NCBI RefSeq assembly: GCF_001653755.1
Contig: NZ_CP015125.1
Location: forward strand, 122,001-186,000
From: Dokdonia donghaensis DSW-1
GTDB taxonomy: Bacteria; Bacteroidota; Bacteroidia; Flavobacteriales; Flavobacteriaceae
Direction: 5' to 3'
Length of the DNA: 64,000 nt
Part shown: one piece after another, positions 1 through 8,838 of the stretch
Layout of the letters: the number at the start of each line of letters is the position of its first letter
Position numbering within the stretch: the first letter of the stretch is position 1
The notes under the pieces: generated by a model
Databases searched by the model: none
What the model was told of the DNA's origin: nothing
The model's input: the letters and a program-made list of their open reading frames with translations, nothing else
Made by a program: the position numbers and the translations under genes

Positions 1-59
1 GTACTCATACAGATTTCCAACCAAAAGAAATCAACACTACAAACGACAAACATTTTTAA

Positions 60-1115
60 ATGTCAGCAACAAAATCACTGAAGAAAGAAGGTAGCGAACT
101 TGCACAAGCAAACAAGCAGATAGAAATTTTATCTAATGGTATTTTCAAAGACGAACTACCTACGTTTGCTAAGAAAATAAAAGAGACCAACCAGCTACCA
201 TTACGCCCTAACAAACTAGAAATACTCCAAATAAACGTGGGGTATATGTGTAATCAAGTGTGTGATCACTGCCACGTAGATGCTGGCCCAGATCGCAAGG
301 AGATTATGACTTGGGAGACTATGGAGCAATGTCTAGAAGTGATACGTAACACAGGAGCTCACACGCTAGATCTTACTGGTGGTGCACCAGAGATGAATCC
401 GCATTTTAGACGTTTTGTAGAAGAAGCAAGTAAGGCTGGGATTAAAGACTTTATTGTGCGTTCTAACCTTACCATTATACGTGCCAATAAAAAGTACTAC
501 GATCTACCAGATTTCTTTAAAAAACACAATGTACACGTCATCTCATCTATGCCACACTGGACACGTGGTAAAACAGACAAGCAACGTGGTGATGGAGTTT
601 TTGACAAGTCTATAAAAGCATTGCAAGAGCTCAACGAGCGTGGTTACGGTATGCCAGGAAGCGACTTAAGACTAGACCTAGTTTACAATCCATCTGGAGC
701 TTTCTTACCGGGAGACCAAGCAAGTATGGAAAAAGATTTTAAAAAGGCACTTATGGAGGATTTTAATATCCAGTTTCATAACCTTTTTGCAATCACAAAC
801 TTACCTATTGCACGATTTTTAGACTACCTCATCGCATCAGAAAACTATGAGGATTATATGTATCAACTCGTAGAGGCATATAACCCTGCCGCGGTAGAGA
901 ATGTAATGTGTAAAAACACCATTTCAATAAGCTGGGATGGTTATTTATTTGATTGTGATTTTAATCAAATGCTAGAATTGCCAGTGGCGAGTAGTGTAAA
1001 GCACATAAAAGATTATAATGAAGATTTACTTAATGATCGTAACATTATGATCTCTCAGCACTGTTATGGTTGTACTGCAGGCGCAGGAAGTAGTTGTCAA
1101 GGAACCGTTGCTTAA
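60..1115 (+). CDS. arsS: Arsenosugar biosynthesis radical SAM protein ArsS
   Basis: Radical SAM enzyme of 351 residues that in the known pathway transfers a 5'-deoxyadenosyl group to dimethylarsenite, making the arsenosugar precursor in the cytoplasm. The iron-sulfur motif CX3CX2C is at C64, C68 and C71, followed by a glycine-rich LDLTGGAPEM segment typical of SAM binding near residue 105. The C-terminus carries the family tail CYGCTAGAGSSC. Some relatives have selenocysteine in this tail, but here all positions are cysteine. The ATG at 60 gives the full family length. It is the first gene of a co-oriented arsenic locus; the next gene begins about 10 bases after its stop. Recognition is by family resemblance, not by search. 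Confidence 0.93.
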   Translation: MSATKSLKKEGSELAQANKQIEILSNGIFKDELPTFAKKIKETNQLPLRPNKLEILQINVGYMCNQVCDHCHVDAGPDRKEIMTWETMEQCLEVIRNTGAHTLDLTGGAPEMNPHFRRFVEEASKAGIKDFIVRSNLTIIRANKKYYDLPDFFKKHNVHVISSMPHWTRGKTDKQRGDGVFDKSIKALQELNERGYGMPGSDLRLDLVYNPSGAFLPGDQASMEKDFKKALMEDFNIQFHNLFAITNLPIARFLDYLIASENYEDYMYQLVEAYNPAAVENVMCKNTISISWDGYLFDCDFNQMLELPVASSVKHIKDYNEDLLNDRNIMISQHCYGCTAGAGSSCQGTVA

Positions 1116-1125
1116 TACTTAGAAA

Positions 1126-1812
1126 ATCACGACACCAAAAACCGCCATACTCATATTTGCTCAAACAGCAACTACCGAAGCTTCTCGCAAGAAGCTCGGG
1201 CAGTCTGTGACTTTATTTAAAGAGCTCAATAGGCAAACTATAGCTACGGCACGCAAGACAGGTCTTCCCTACATTATTTTTTCAGAAAATGAGCAGGTAG
1301 GAAACACCTTTGGCGAGCGTTTTACAAATGCGCTTACAGCAGTTTTTAATGGTGGTTATGACCAAGTTATAACCATAGGTAATGACACTCCGCACCTTTC
1401 GGCGGGACATATTCTTTTAGCACAAGAAAAGCTTAAACAATCTACGCTTGTTATTGGCCCAAGTATAGATGGTGGTTGTTATTTAATGGGAATTAAAAAA
1501 AACCATTTTAAGCCTGAGCAATTTAAAAACCTACCGTGGCAGTCTAGTAAACTGGGTGCAATTATTTCTGATACGCTTTCGCGAAAGCGTACAAACCTTT
1601 ACCTCCTTGAGACCCTTTCAGATCTTGACACATTTGCAGATCTACAGCAGATTCTTAAAGAGGCCTCCACAATATCAAAGAGAGTATTACAACTTATACA
1701 AAACATAGTAAATCAAGGCGTTTCTCTTGATTACCACTCTACAAATCGATTCTTTGAGTCGCTCACTAAAAGTCACTTTAACAAAGGATCACCGTCATTA
1801 GTTCATTTTTAA
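1126..1812 (+). CDS. TIGR04282/DUF2064-type arsenosugar glycosyltransferase, probable ATC start
   Basis: Nucleotide-sugar transferase-like protein of the DUF2064 group, linked to arsenosugar synthesis. It shows a GNDTPHL segment and a GPSIDGGCYLMG segment that match the second copy at 9701 (GSDLYDL, GPAQDGGYYLLG). The first standard start in frame is GTG at 1207, but that would cut off the conserved first strand: codons 1141-1206 read TAILIFAQTATTEASRKKL, the counterpart of NIVLIFTRNPELGKVKSRL in the paralog. Between the in-frame stop at 1120 and 1207 there is no ATG, GTG or TTG, so I place the start at ATC 1126 (ACG 1129 is another option). One 18-base palindrome copy (1573-1590) encodes LSRKR. 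The family is fairly sure; the start is inferred. Confidence 0.8.
   Translation: MTTPKTAILIFAQTATTEASRKKLGQSVTLFKELNRQTIATARKTGLPYIIFSENEQVGNTFGERFTNALTAVFNGGYDQVITIGNDTPHLSAGHILLAQEKLKQSTLVIGPSIDGGCYLMGIKKNHFKPEQFKNLPWQSSKLGAIISDTLSRKRTNLYLLETLSDLDTFADLQQILKEASTISKRVLQLIQNIVNQGVSLDYHSTNRFFESLTKSHFNKGSPSLVHF
1573..1590. repeat. Palindrome copy 1 (TTTCGCGAAA core), genic
   Basis: Perfect 18-base palindrome ACGCTTTCGCGAAAGCGT inside the first DUF2064 glycosyltransferase, read in the frame that gives TLSRKR. It lies in a variable stretch of the protein. Confidence 0.95.
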
Positions 1813-1879
1813 AATTATGTAAACCACAATGGTTTACAGCTATTCTTAGATTTTCTTAATTATCAACTAATACACTCAG

Positions 1880-4800
1880 ATGAAATCTTTTTATCTTAGT
1901 ATGCTCTTGCTTTTTACAGCAAGTTTGTATGCTCAAACTACCATTACCGGAACCGTTACAAGCGCAGAAGATAACACTACAATACCATTTGTAAATGTCC
2001 TTATAGAAGGCACAAACCAAGGAACCATTACAGACGAAAATGGTGCTTACTCCATTACCATACCTACGGATGCATCCGTTTTAAAATTCTCTTCGCTCGG
2101 TTATAGCTCACAATTAATCACTGTAGCTGGCAGAACTCAAATAGACGTTGCACTAAGCATCTCCCAGGAGGGACTTGACGAAGTCGTTGTAACTGCTCTA
2201 GGTGTAAAACGTAACACAAGAGAACTAGGATATACAGTACAAACCATAAATGCAAAAGATATAGACGAGGTAAAGTCTGTAAACTTTCTGGACAACCTTT
2301 CTGGTAAGCTTGCGGGAGTTACCATCACACAAGGCGCAACAGGAGTAGGATCTTCATCACGCATAAGCATACGTGGGGAAGCTTCTTTTTCTAATAATAA
2401 TCCGTTGTTTGTGGTAGATGGTGTACCTATTAATAACAACACTGTTTTTAACTTCACAAATGAAGCAGCCGCAGGTTTCCAAGAAGTAGATTTTGGGAAC
2501 GGCGCAATGGAAGTAAATCCAGATGACATTGCTTCTGTTTCTGTACTTAAAGGTCCAAGTGCTGCTGCATTATACGGTACGCGTGCATCAAACGGAGTCA
2601 TTGTTATTGAGACTAAAGATGGTAGCAAGAAAAAAGGATTAGGCATAAGTATTAACTCTTCTATCTTTTTTGACAGTGCTTTCCAACTTCCAGATTTTCA
2701 AAACGAGTACGGACAAGGACAAGGTGGAGTTTTTGAATATGTAGATGGTCTTGGAGCAGGAATCTCAGATAACATCACCTATTCTTGGGGACCGAGACTA
2801 GATGCTGGAAATTTAATTCCGCAATTTGATAGTCCGGTGACGCTTGCAGACGGGACGATTGTACGTGGTGGAGATACAGCTTTATACAATGGACTCGCCA
2901 TCACTCCTACCGAATTTAGGTCAAACCCAGATAACCTAAAAGACTTTTATGAAACTGGTGTAACCACCATAAATAATGTATCTGTCTCTAGTGGATTTGA
3001 TAAAGGTGATTTCCGTATATCGTTTACAGATCTACGTAGTGAGTCTATCATCCCTGGTGTAAACTTAGATAGACAAACCATCGCAACAAAACTCAATTTT
3101 AAGCCAACAGACAAAACTAAAATTAAGGCGAGCATTAGTTATGTAAATTCTGGTAGTGATAACCGCCCATCAAACGGATACGGAAGTGAGAATGTAAATT
3201 ACTCACTCGTAGCCTGGGGACCTCGCTCTCTTAATATAGACAGCCTACGTGATTACTGGCAGCCAGGTCTAGAAGGCGTGCAGCAGTACTCTTTTAACTA
3301 CACCTTCTTTGATAATCCGTTTTTTATTTTAGAAGAAAACAGAAACTCTTTTAATCGTGATCGCGTTTTTGGTAACATAGCCCTTACACAAACACTCGCC
3401 AAAAATCTTGACCTTACCATACGCACAGGGATGGACTACAGTAGTGAGAAACGACAGTTTTTAAGGAACTTTAGTTCTAACCGTTTCCAGAACGGTGGCT
3501 ATGCAGAGCACGATGTTTTTTATCGTGAGATCAACACAGACTTCTTACTTAACTATGATAACAAGTTTGGCGACTTCTCGCTAGATGTTAGTCTTGGAGG
3601 TAATCGCTTATCACAAGTAGCTTCTACAAAACAGGTGCAAACTACAAATCTTGCACAACCAGGCATCTTTAACCTTAACAATGCCGCATCACCTATAGAA
3701 GCATTCCAATTTGAATCTGAAAAACGTATCAACTCTTTTTACGGAGTGGCAAAATTGGGCTACAAGAACTTTTTATATCTAGATGTTACTGGACGTAATG
3801 ACTGGTCAAGCGCACTTGCAACACCTTTTAGCGCAGATAATACTTCTTTTTTCTATCCTTCGGCTAGTTTGAGTTTCATAGGATCTAACGTTTGGGAACT
3901 TCCAGAAGCGATAAGCTACTTGCAATTAAGAGCAAGTGTTGCTCAGGTGGGTAATGACACTAATCCTTTCCAAACTTCTGGAGCTTTTATCGCACAGACT
4001 CCTTTTGAAGGCCAGCCTACTTTTAGCGCACAAAACTTTATTCCTAATGCAAACCTTAAACCAGAGCAAACTACATCGTACGAGATAGGTACAGACATAC
4101 GTTTCTTTAGAGACAGGTTTAATGTAGACTTCACGTACTACAACGCCCTGACCAAAGATCAGATTATTTCCTTACCTATTGCTATTTCCTCAGGCTTTAA
4201 TCAGCAGGTGGTAAATGGTGGTGAGGTACGCACTTCGGGTATCGAGGTCATTGCGGGCATCACTCCTATCGTAAATGAAAACTTTAGATGGAACACGACC
4301 TTTAACTTCAGCACGAACAAATCTGTAGTTGAAAGTTTACCACAATCTGACGGTCGTCTTACCCTTGCCTTTAGCCGTATCTATGACAGCGCAAACCAGA
4401 CCGTATTTTTCCAAGTAGAAGAAGGCGGGGAAGTTGGCGATATTTATGGAACAGGCTACCTACGTAATGACGATGGTGATTTTATCATTGATAACAACGG
4501 TCGCTTTATTGCAGATAACAACCTCAAGAAAATAGGAAACTACACCGCAGATTTTAACTTGGGATGGAACAATGATTTCCATTACAAGCAATGGAGTGCT
4601 TCTTTCTTATTTGACTGGCGTCAAGGTGGAGATATTGTCTCAAGAACACGAGCACTAGGTAATGTAGGAGGCCAACTAGCAGAAACAGCTTTTCGCCCAG
4701 AAGAGGGAATTATTGCGCAAGGAGTTGTAAACACAGGTACTGCAGCAAATCCAAATTTTGTTCCAAACACCACGGCAGTTTCGGCAGAGAGTTACTACCG

Positions 4801-5095
4801 TCAGTTTTATGACCGTAACCACGAAGAAAACAACATTTATGACGCCTCGTTCTTAAAACTTCGTCAGTTTTCTATAGGATATTCTTTCAAGCTTAAAGAC
4901 GGATTTATCGGTCTTAAAGAAGGTGTAGACGTAAACCTATCACTCATAGGACGTAATCTTTTTGCTATCACGGAAAACCCACATTTTGACCCTGAGCAAC
5001 TTGCAGTACAAGGACAAGGATTTGTGAGCGGAGTAGAAGATTTGAGCTATGCTACAACAAGAAGCTTCGGATTTAAGGCAGGATTTAACTTTTAA
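1880..5095 (+). CDS. SusC/RagA-family TonB-linked outer membrane transporter
   Basis: Outer membrane TonB-dependent channel of 1071 residues. A Sec signal peptide ends near LYAQ (residue 19). A CarboxypepD_reg-like domain follows (about 22-105), then a plug with the TALGVKR and LFVVDGVPINN signatures (about 105-250), and a beta-barrel ending in aromatic FNF as expected for outer membrane insertion. It pairs with the SusD-like lipoprotein 34 bases downstream, so both should form one uptake complex. Its place inside an arsenosugar gene set suggests a substrate related to that pathway, but nothing in the sequence fixes the substrate. The stop codon shares its last base with a palindrome copy. 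Confidence 0.93.
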   Translation: MKSFYLSMLLLFTASLYAQTTITGTVTSAEDNTTIPFVNVLIEGTNQGTITDENGAYSITIPTDASVLKFSSLGYSSQLITVAGRTQIDVALSISQEGLDEVVVTALGVKRNTRELGYTVQTINAKDIDEVKSVNFLDNLSGKLAGVTITQGATGVGSSSRISIRGEASFSNNNPLFVVDGVPINNNTVFNFTNEAAAGFQEVDFGNGAMEVNPDDIASVSVLKGPSAAALYGTRASNGVIVIETKDGSKKKGLGISINSSIFFDSAFQLPDFQNEYGQGQGGVFEYVDGLGAGISDNITYSWGPRLDAGNLIPQFDSPVTLADGTIVRGGDTALYNGLAITPTEFRSNPDNLKDFYETGVTTINNVSVSSGFDKGDFRISFTDLRSESIIPGVNLDRQTIATKLNFKPTDKTKIKASISYVNSGSDNRPSNGYGSENVNYSLVAWGPRSLNIDSLRDYWQPGLEGVQQYSFNYTFFDNPFFILEENRNSFNRDRVFGNIALTQTLAKNLDLTIRTGMDYSSEKRQFLRNFSSNRFQNGGYAEHDVFYREINTDFLLNYDNKFGDFSLDVSLGGNRLSQVASTKQVQTTNLAQPGIFNLNNAASPIEAFQFESEKRINSFYGVAKLGYKNFLYLDVTGRNDWSSALATPFSADNTSFFYPSASLSFIGSNVWELPEAISYLQLRASVAQVGNDTNPFQTSGAFIAQTPFEGQPTFSAQNFIPNANLKPEQTTSYEIGTDIRFFRDRFNVDFTYYNALTKDQIISLPIAISSGFNQQVVNGGEVRTSGIEVIAGITPIVNENFRWNTTFNFSTNKSVVESLPQSDGRLTLAFSRIYDSANQTVFFQVEEGGEVGDIYGTGYLRNDDGDFIIDNNGRFIADNNLKKIGNYTADFNLGWNNDFHYKQWSASFLFDWRQGGDIVSRTRALGNVGGQLAETAFRPEEGIIAQGVVNTGTAANPNFVPNTTAVSAESYYRQFYDRNHEENNIYDASFLKLRQFSIGYSFKLKDGFIGLKEGVDVNLSLIGRNLFAITENPHFDPEQLAVQGQGFVSGVEDLSYATTRSFGFKAGFNF

Positions 5096-5112
5096 CGCTT
5101 TCGCGAAAGCGT
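5095..5112. repeat. Palindrome copy 2, between susC-like and susD-like genes
   Basis: Perfect 18-base palindrome that begins on the last base of the SusC-like stop codon and fills half of the 34-base gap to the SusD-like start. In RNA it could form a hairpin affecting the SusC to SusD ratio; that effect is inferred. Confidence 0.95.
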
Positions 5113-5129
5113 AACATAAAACATTACAA

Positions 5130-6569
5130 ATGAAACATTTTTTATACATCACTTCCCTCCTGCTTTTACTCGGAATGAGCAGTTGCACAGAAGATTTTGA
5201 AGAAATAAATACAAACCCAAATGATCCCGTAAGCGTGCAACCTAGCTTGTTATTGCGACAAGTTATTTATGACTACGGAGAGCAAATGAGTTATGAAGGT
5301 TTTGTGGCTGGAGATTTACTATCGCAGCACAGAACGGCTCTTGACTTTAATCTTTTTGATCGTCACGCCTTAAAATCACCGCAGCTAGGTGGAAATCCTT
5401 GGCCTATATTTTATACGAATTTAAGAGACAATCAGATTATCTTACAGCAGGCGCAAACTAATTTGACCTTTGCTGTATATGAAGGGCCTGCACTTATCCT
5501 CAAGGCGTATATGGCGGCTGGGCTTACAGATCTTTTTGGCGATGTTCCTTACTCAGAAGCGTTTAATGGAATAGATGGAACGGTAACACCAGCTTATGAC
5601 ACACAGGAGGCCATATATACTGGAGCAGATGGTATTCTAGCAAATCTAGATGCAGGAATTGCTGCTATAGAAGCTTATGAAGATGTGATCCCGCTAGAAG
5701 GAGATATTCTTTATGGTGGTGACTTACAAGCTTGGGTACGCTTTGCAAACAGTCTTAAAATCAAACATCTTTTACGTATCTCAGATCGTGTAGATGTAAG
5801 TGCAGATTTACAAGCGCTGGTTAATGAGGATAACTTTATAACTAGTAATAGTGATAATGCTGTGTTTAACTTTAGCAATACGGAGCCTAACAGTTTTAGA
5901 CTTGCACAATTGCGTGTGGGCGACTTTAACAACTTTGTGCTTTCTGAAACGATGGAAACCATTCTTTTAGACCTTGAAGATACGAGGCTTAGTACGTTTT
6001 TTAGACCAGCATCAAGTACTGACGAATTTAACGGACTTATAAACGGAATAGATGCAACCTCAACGGCTGCCGTGCTAGGAGATTTATCACTTGCCGGCAC
6101 TGCTTTTAGAGAAGATACTTCTGTACTAGATGCCAACTTTATGACGGCTTGGGAAACTTCGCTAGCTCTAGCCGAAGCAGCCCAGCGCGGACTTATTACC
6201 GTAGATGCGCAGGCACTTTATGAAAACGGCGTGACACTCGCTTTTGAATACTGGCAAACACCTTTACCAGTAGATTACCTTACTGGTAATGCTGCTTTCA
6301 ATAACGCAGATAGTTCGCCGCTAGAGCAAATACTTACTCAAAAGTGGATTGCAAACATCATAAACGGCTATGAAGGTTGGATAGAATATAGACGCACCGG
6401 TTTTCCTGAGTTTATGGATGTGCAAGCAAGTCTCAACGACGGTTTAATTCCCGTACGTATGCCTTACCCATCTGAAGAAGAAGCGCTCAATGCAGATAAT
6501 TACCAGACAGCATTTGATGCGACAGATGGCAATAGCCTTAATGTACGCGTGTGGTGGGATGTAGATTAA
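5130..6569 (+). CDS. SusD/RagB-family nutrient-binding lipoprotein
   Basis: Surface lipoprotein of 479 residues that would cap the SusC-like channel. The N-terminus is a type II signal peptide with lipobox GMSSC (Cys 20). The mature start EDFEEINTNPNDP is typical of the SusD_2-like branch, which often serves peptides or small molecules rather than starch. The C-terminal part has the usual WIANIINGYEGWIEYRRTGF signature. It is co-transcribed with the preceding receptor and followed by two hairpins before the symporter gene. The substrate is unknown. Confidence 0.92.
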   Translation: MKHFLYITSLLLLLGMSSCTEDFEEINTNPNDPVSVQPSLLLRQVIYDYGEQMSYEGFVAGDLLSQHRTALDFNLFDRHALKSPQLGGNPWPIFYTNLRDNQIILQQAQTNLTFAVYEGPALILKAYMAAGLTDLFGDVPYSEAFNGIDGTVTPAYDTQEAIYTGADGILANLDAGIAAIEAYEDVIPLEGDILYGGDLQAWVRFANSLKIKHLLRISDRVDVSADLQALVNEDNFITSNSDNAVFNFSNTEPNSFRLAQLRVGDFNNFVLSETMETILLDLEDTRLSTFFRPASSTDEFNGLINGIDATSTAAVLGDLSLAGTAFREDTSVLDANFMTAWETSLALAEAAQRGLITVDAQALYENGVTLAFEYWQTPLPVDYLTGNAAFNNADSSPLEQILTQKWIANIINGYEGWIEYRRTGFPEFMDVQASLNDGLIPVRMPYPSEEEALNADNYQTAFDATDGNSLNVRVWWDVD

Positions 6570-6605
6570 GGAATTGTGGGAGGGTACTGCGGACATCTCC
6601 CCTAG

Positions 6606-6658
6606 CCCCTCTTCAAAGAGGGGAACTTTTATGAAATACACTTTCCTGACGGAAAGTG
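6606..6658. terminator. Two tandem perfect hairpins downstream of the SusD-like gene
   Basis: Hairpin one has arms CCCCTCTT/AAGAGGGG at 6606-6613 and 6616-6623. Hairpin two has arms CACTTTCC/GGAAAGTG at 6639-6646 and 6651-6658 around TGAC. Neither has a long T run on the + strand, so they may be a processing signal, an attenuator or an interspersed repeat rather than a plain terminator. The second covers the GTG at 6656, which argues against that codon as the next start. Confidence 0.6.
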
Positions 6659-6685
6659 ATAAATATTAGAATAAGAAATCAATAT

Positions 6686-8020
6686 ATGAATGTAGAAATC
6701 TTGCAATGGGGATTAATTATAGCATCGAGTGTGTTGATGTTTGTGTTGTCTCCGCTTGCCAAAAGTCCTGATGAGTTTTTTAAGGCTACGCATCGCAAGA
6801 AGTCTCCTAATGTGTGGATGCTTACGGGTAGTCTCATTATCTCGTGGATTTTTGCAAAGAGTATAACCAATGCTGCCAACTTAGGTCTGAGTTTTGGGAT
6901 TGTGGGTGGTGTAGCTTATGCGGGTTACTATCTCTCCTTTGCTGTGGCTGGTGTGATTATCTACCAGATGCGTTTGCAAGGTGGATTTACAAGTATACAT
7001 CAGTTTCTAACTTCTCGATTTGGAAAAGGAGCGATGCGCTTATTTTCTGTGCTCATTGCCATTAGGCTTTTTAATGAGGTGTGGAGTAACACGATGGTGA
7101 TAGGTTCTTACTTTGGAGAAATGGGAAGCACTCCCTACTATTGGGCGATTCTAGTATTTACGATACTAACTCTGGCTTATGCGCTCAAGGGCGGATTGAG
7201 CAGTTCCATATTTACAGATGTGATACAGATGGGACTATTCTCCATATTGCTATGTGTGATTTTATGGAGTATATTTTCGGTAGATGATTTTAGTGTGAAG
7301 GAAGTTGCGACTTCTGGAACGTGGAGTTTTGATCTTGGTCTTAATTTGCTATTTGCAGCCTTGTTACAGTCATTCTCATATCCCTTTCACGATCCAGTAT
7401 TGACAGACAGAGCTTTTTTAAGTTCGCCGAAGGTTACCCTACGTAGCTTTCTAATCGCCTCCGTATTGGGAGCAGCTTGTATTATCTTATTTAGTGTCAT
7501 AGGTGTGTATGCGCAGTCACAAGGAATGGCAGGTCAAGCCGCTGTAGAAGTGGGCAAAGCTTTTGGCGTAGTCATATTGTTAGTCATCAACTTTATTATG
7601 ATTACCTCGGCGGCATCTACGCTGGATAGTACATTCTCGTCATTTTCAAAATTACTTTCAGTCGATTTAAATTTGGGTAAAAATCTTTCGTTTGGGAGAT
7701 TATCTATGGCTGTAATTGCCATATTGGGAACCATTCCCGTATTTCTCAATGCAGAGATTTTAAGCGCCACGACCATATCTGGAACAATGGTAATTGGACT
7801 AACGCCAGTATTTTTATTTTGGCGAAAGCCAGCCCCAAAAATTAGTTATTACTTGAGTGTAGTGACGGGTATCATTTTTGGCTTCATATTAGTTTTTGAT
7901 GCCTTACCACAATCATTACAATTTACGACAGGATCTTATGCTGCCTTACTCTGGACAAACGTCTGGGGCATCACAGCCTGCACCATATTATACCTCATAC
8001 CACGATGGATAAAAAGATAA
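6686..8020 (+). CDS. SSF-family sodium:solute symporter
   Basis: Inner membrane symporter of about 444 residues with roughly 11-13 hydrophobic segments spread over its length. The N-terminal pattern (a first helix, then SPDEFFKA..SPNVWMLTGSLIISWIFA) and the SAASTLDSTFSSFSKL segment near residue 307 resemble the sodium:solute symporter family, where a Ser/Thr-rich helix binds sodium. I chose ATG 6686 because the earlier GTG 6656 lies in a hairpin stem and adds ten unrelated residues. The gene overlaps the next one by 16 bases, so they are translationally linked. The solute is unknown; an arsenical, nucleoside or sugar is possible given the neighbours. Confidence 0.85.
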   Translation: MNVEILQWGLIIASSVLMFVLSPLAKSPDEFFKATHRKKSPNVWMLTGSLIISWIFAKSITNAANLGLSFGIVGGVAYAGYYLSFAVAGVIIYQMRLQGGFTSIHQFLTSRFGKGAMRLFSVLIAIRLFNEVWSNTMVIGSYFGEMGSTPYYWAILVFTILTLAYALKGGLSSSIFTDVIQMGLFSILLCVILWSIFSVDDFSVKEVATSGTWSFDLGLNLLFAALLQSFSYPFHDPVLTDRAFLSSPKVTLRSFLIASVLGAACIILFSVIGVYAQSQGMAGQAAVEVGKAFGVVILLVINFIMITSAASTLDSTFSSFSKLLSVDLNLGKNLSFGRLSMAVIAILGTIPVFLNAEILSATTISGTMVIGLTPVFLFWRKPAPKISYYLSVVTGIIFGFILVFDALPQSLQFTTGSYAALLWTNVWGITACTILYLIPRWIKR

Positions 8021-8832
8021 AAAACATAGGCAATCTCACTGGCAAAGTACTCCTTTATGGCGGTGTGTATAGCAATCTACAAGCGCTAGAGAAACTAAAA
8101 TCCATAGCAGAGGAACAAGGAATTGCTCCAGAAAATTGCATTTGCACCGGAGACATTGTGGGATATTGTGCGCAACCAGAAGAAACCGTACAACTCTATA
8201 AAATATGGGGAACACACGGTATCGCTGGTAATGTAGAAAAGCAATTGAGTGAGGGCGCAGAAGATTGCGGTTGCGATTTTAGAGAAGGATCGCGCTGTGA
8301 TGGTTTTAGCCAGCTGTGGTATCCCTATGCACAAAGCAAACTCTCTAAGAATTCGCTAGACACCATCGAGGCGCTTCCAGACCATATTACATTTACCTAC
8401 GCTGGTAAAAAGGTGACGGTTGTACACGGCTCATATAGTCATATTTCTGAATTTATATTTAAATCTACGCCTTGGGAAATAAAAGGTTCAAATTTTGATA
8501 CAACCCAAAGTAATGTGATTATTGCGGGACATTGCGGCTTGCCTTTTCATACGGAGCAAGAAGATAAACTCTGGCTCAACCCTGGCGTGATAGGGATGCC
8601 AGCAAATGATGGCTCTACCGAAGTCTGGTATGCCATTCTAGATGACACATCTGGCAATCTTAGCTATGAACATCATACCTTTGCATATAATTACAAGCTT
8701 ACGAGCCAGTTAATGCAAAACGGCTTACTGCCAGAAGAGTATGCACGTACCATCGTAACCGGCATCTGGGACAACACAGAAATACTGCCACCTGTAGAGA
8801 GTGGATTGCAAGGATTTGGCATTAAATTATAA
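8005..8832 (+). CDS. Metallophosphoesterase-like protein with a degenerate first metal motif
   Basis: Calcineurin-like fold protein of 275 residues, cytoplasmic. The later family motifs are present: CTGDIVGY near residue 47, AGNVEK near 75, VVHGS near 140 and AGHCGLPF near 175. The first motif, usually DxHGN, reads GGVYSNLQAL, so the usual Asp and His metal ligands are missing. Either it binds one metal or it acts as a binding rather than catalytic protein. Phosphatase steps are expected in arsenosugar formation, and the gene sits within that operon, overlapping the symporter by 16 bases. The fold is fairly sure; catalytic activity is not. Confidence 0.82.
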   Translation: MDKKIKNIGNLTGKVLLYGGVYSNLQALEKLKSIAEEQGIAPENCICTGDIVGYCAQPEETVQLYKIWGTHGIAGNVEKQLSEGAEDCGCDFREGSRCDGFSQLWYPYAQSKLSKNSLDTIEALPDHITFTYAGKKVTVVHGSYSHISEFIFKSTPWEIKGSNFDTTQSNVIIAGHCGLPFHTEQEDKLWLNPGVIGMPANDGSTEVWYAILDDTSGNLSYEHHTFAYNYKLTSQLMQNGLLPEEYARTIVTGIWDNTEILPPVESGLQGFGIKL

Positions 8833-8838
8833 AGACTT

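Noticed and set aside
1060..1112. ArsS as a selenoprotein
   Set aside because: The positions that are selenocysteine in some relatives are ordinary TGT/TGC-coded cysteines here; no in-frame TGA was seen.
2137..2646. 169-codon open frame on the - strand inside the SusC-like gene
   Set aside because: It is a shadow of the real gene: low-complexity Ser/Pro/Leu make-up, no family motif and no promoter.
6656..6658. GTG as the start of the sodium symporter
   Set aside because: It lies in a perfect hairpin stem and adds residues unlike the family; ATG 6686 fits better.
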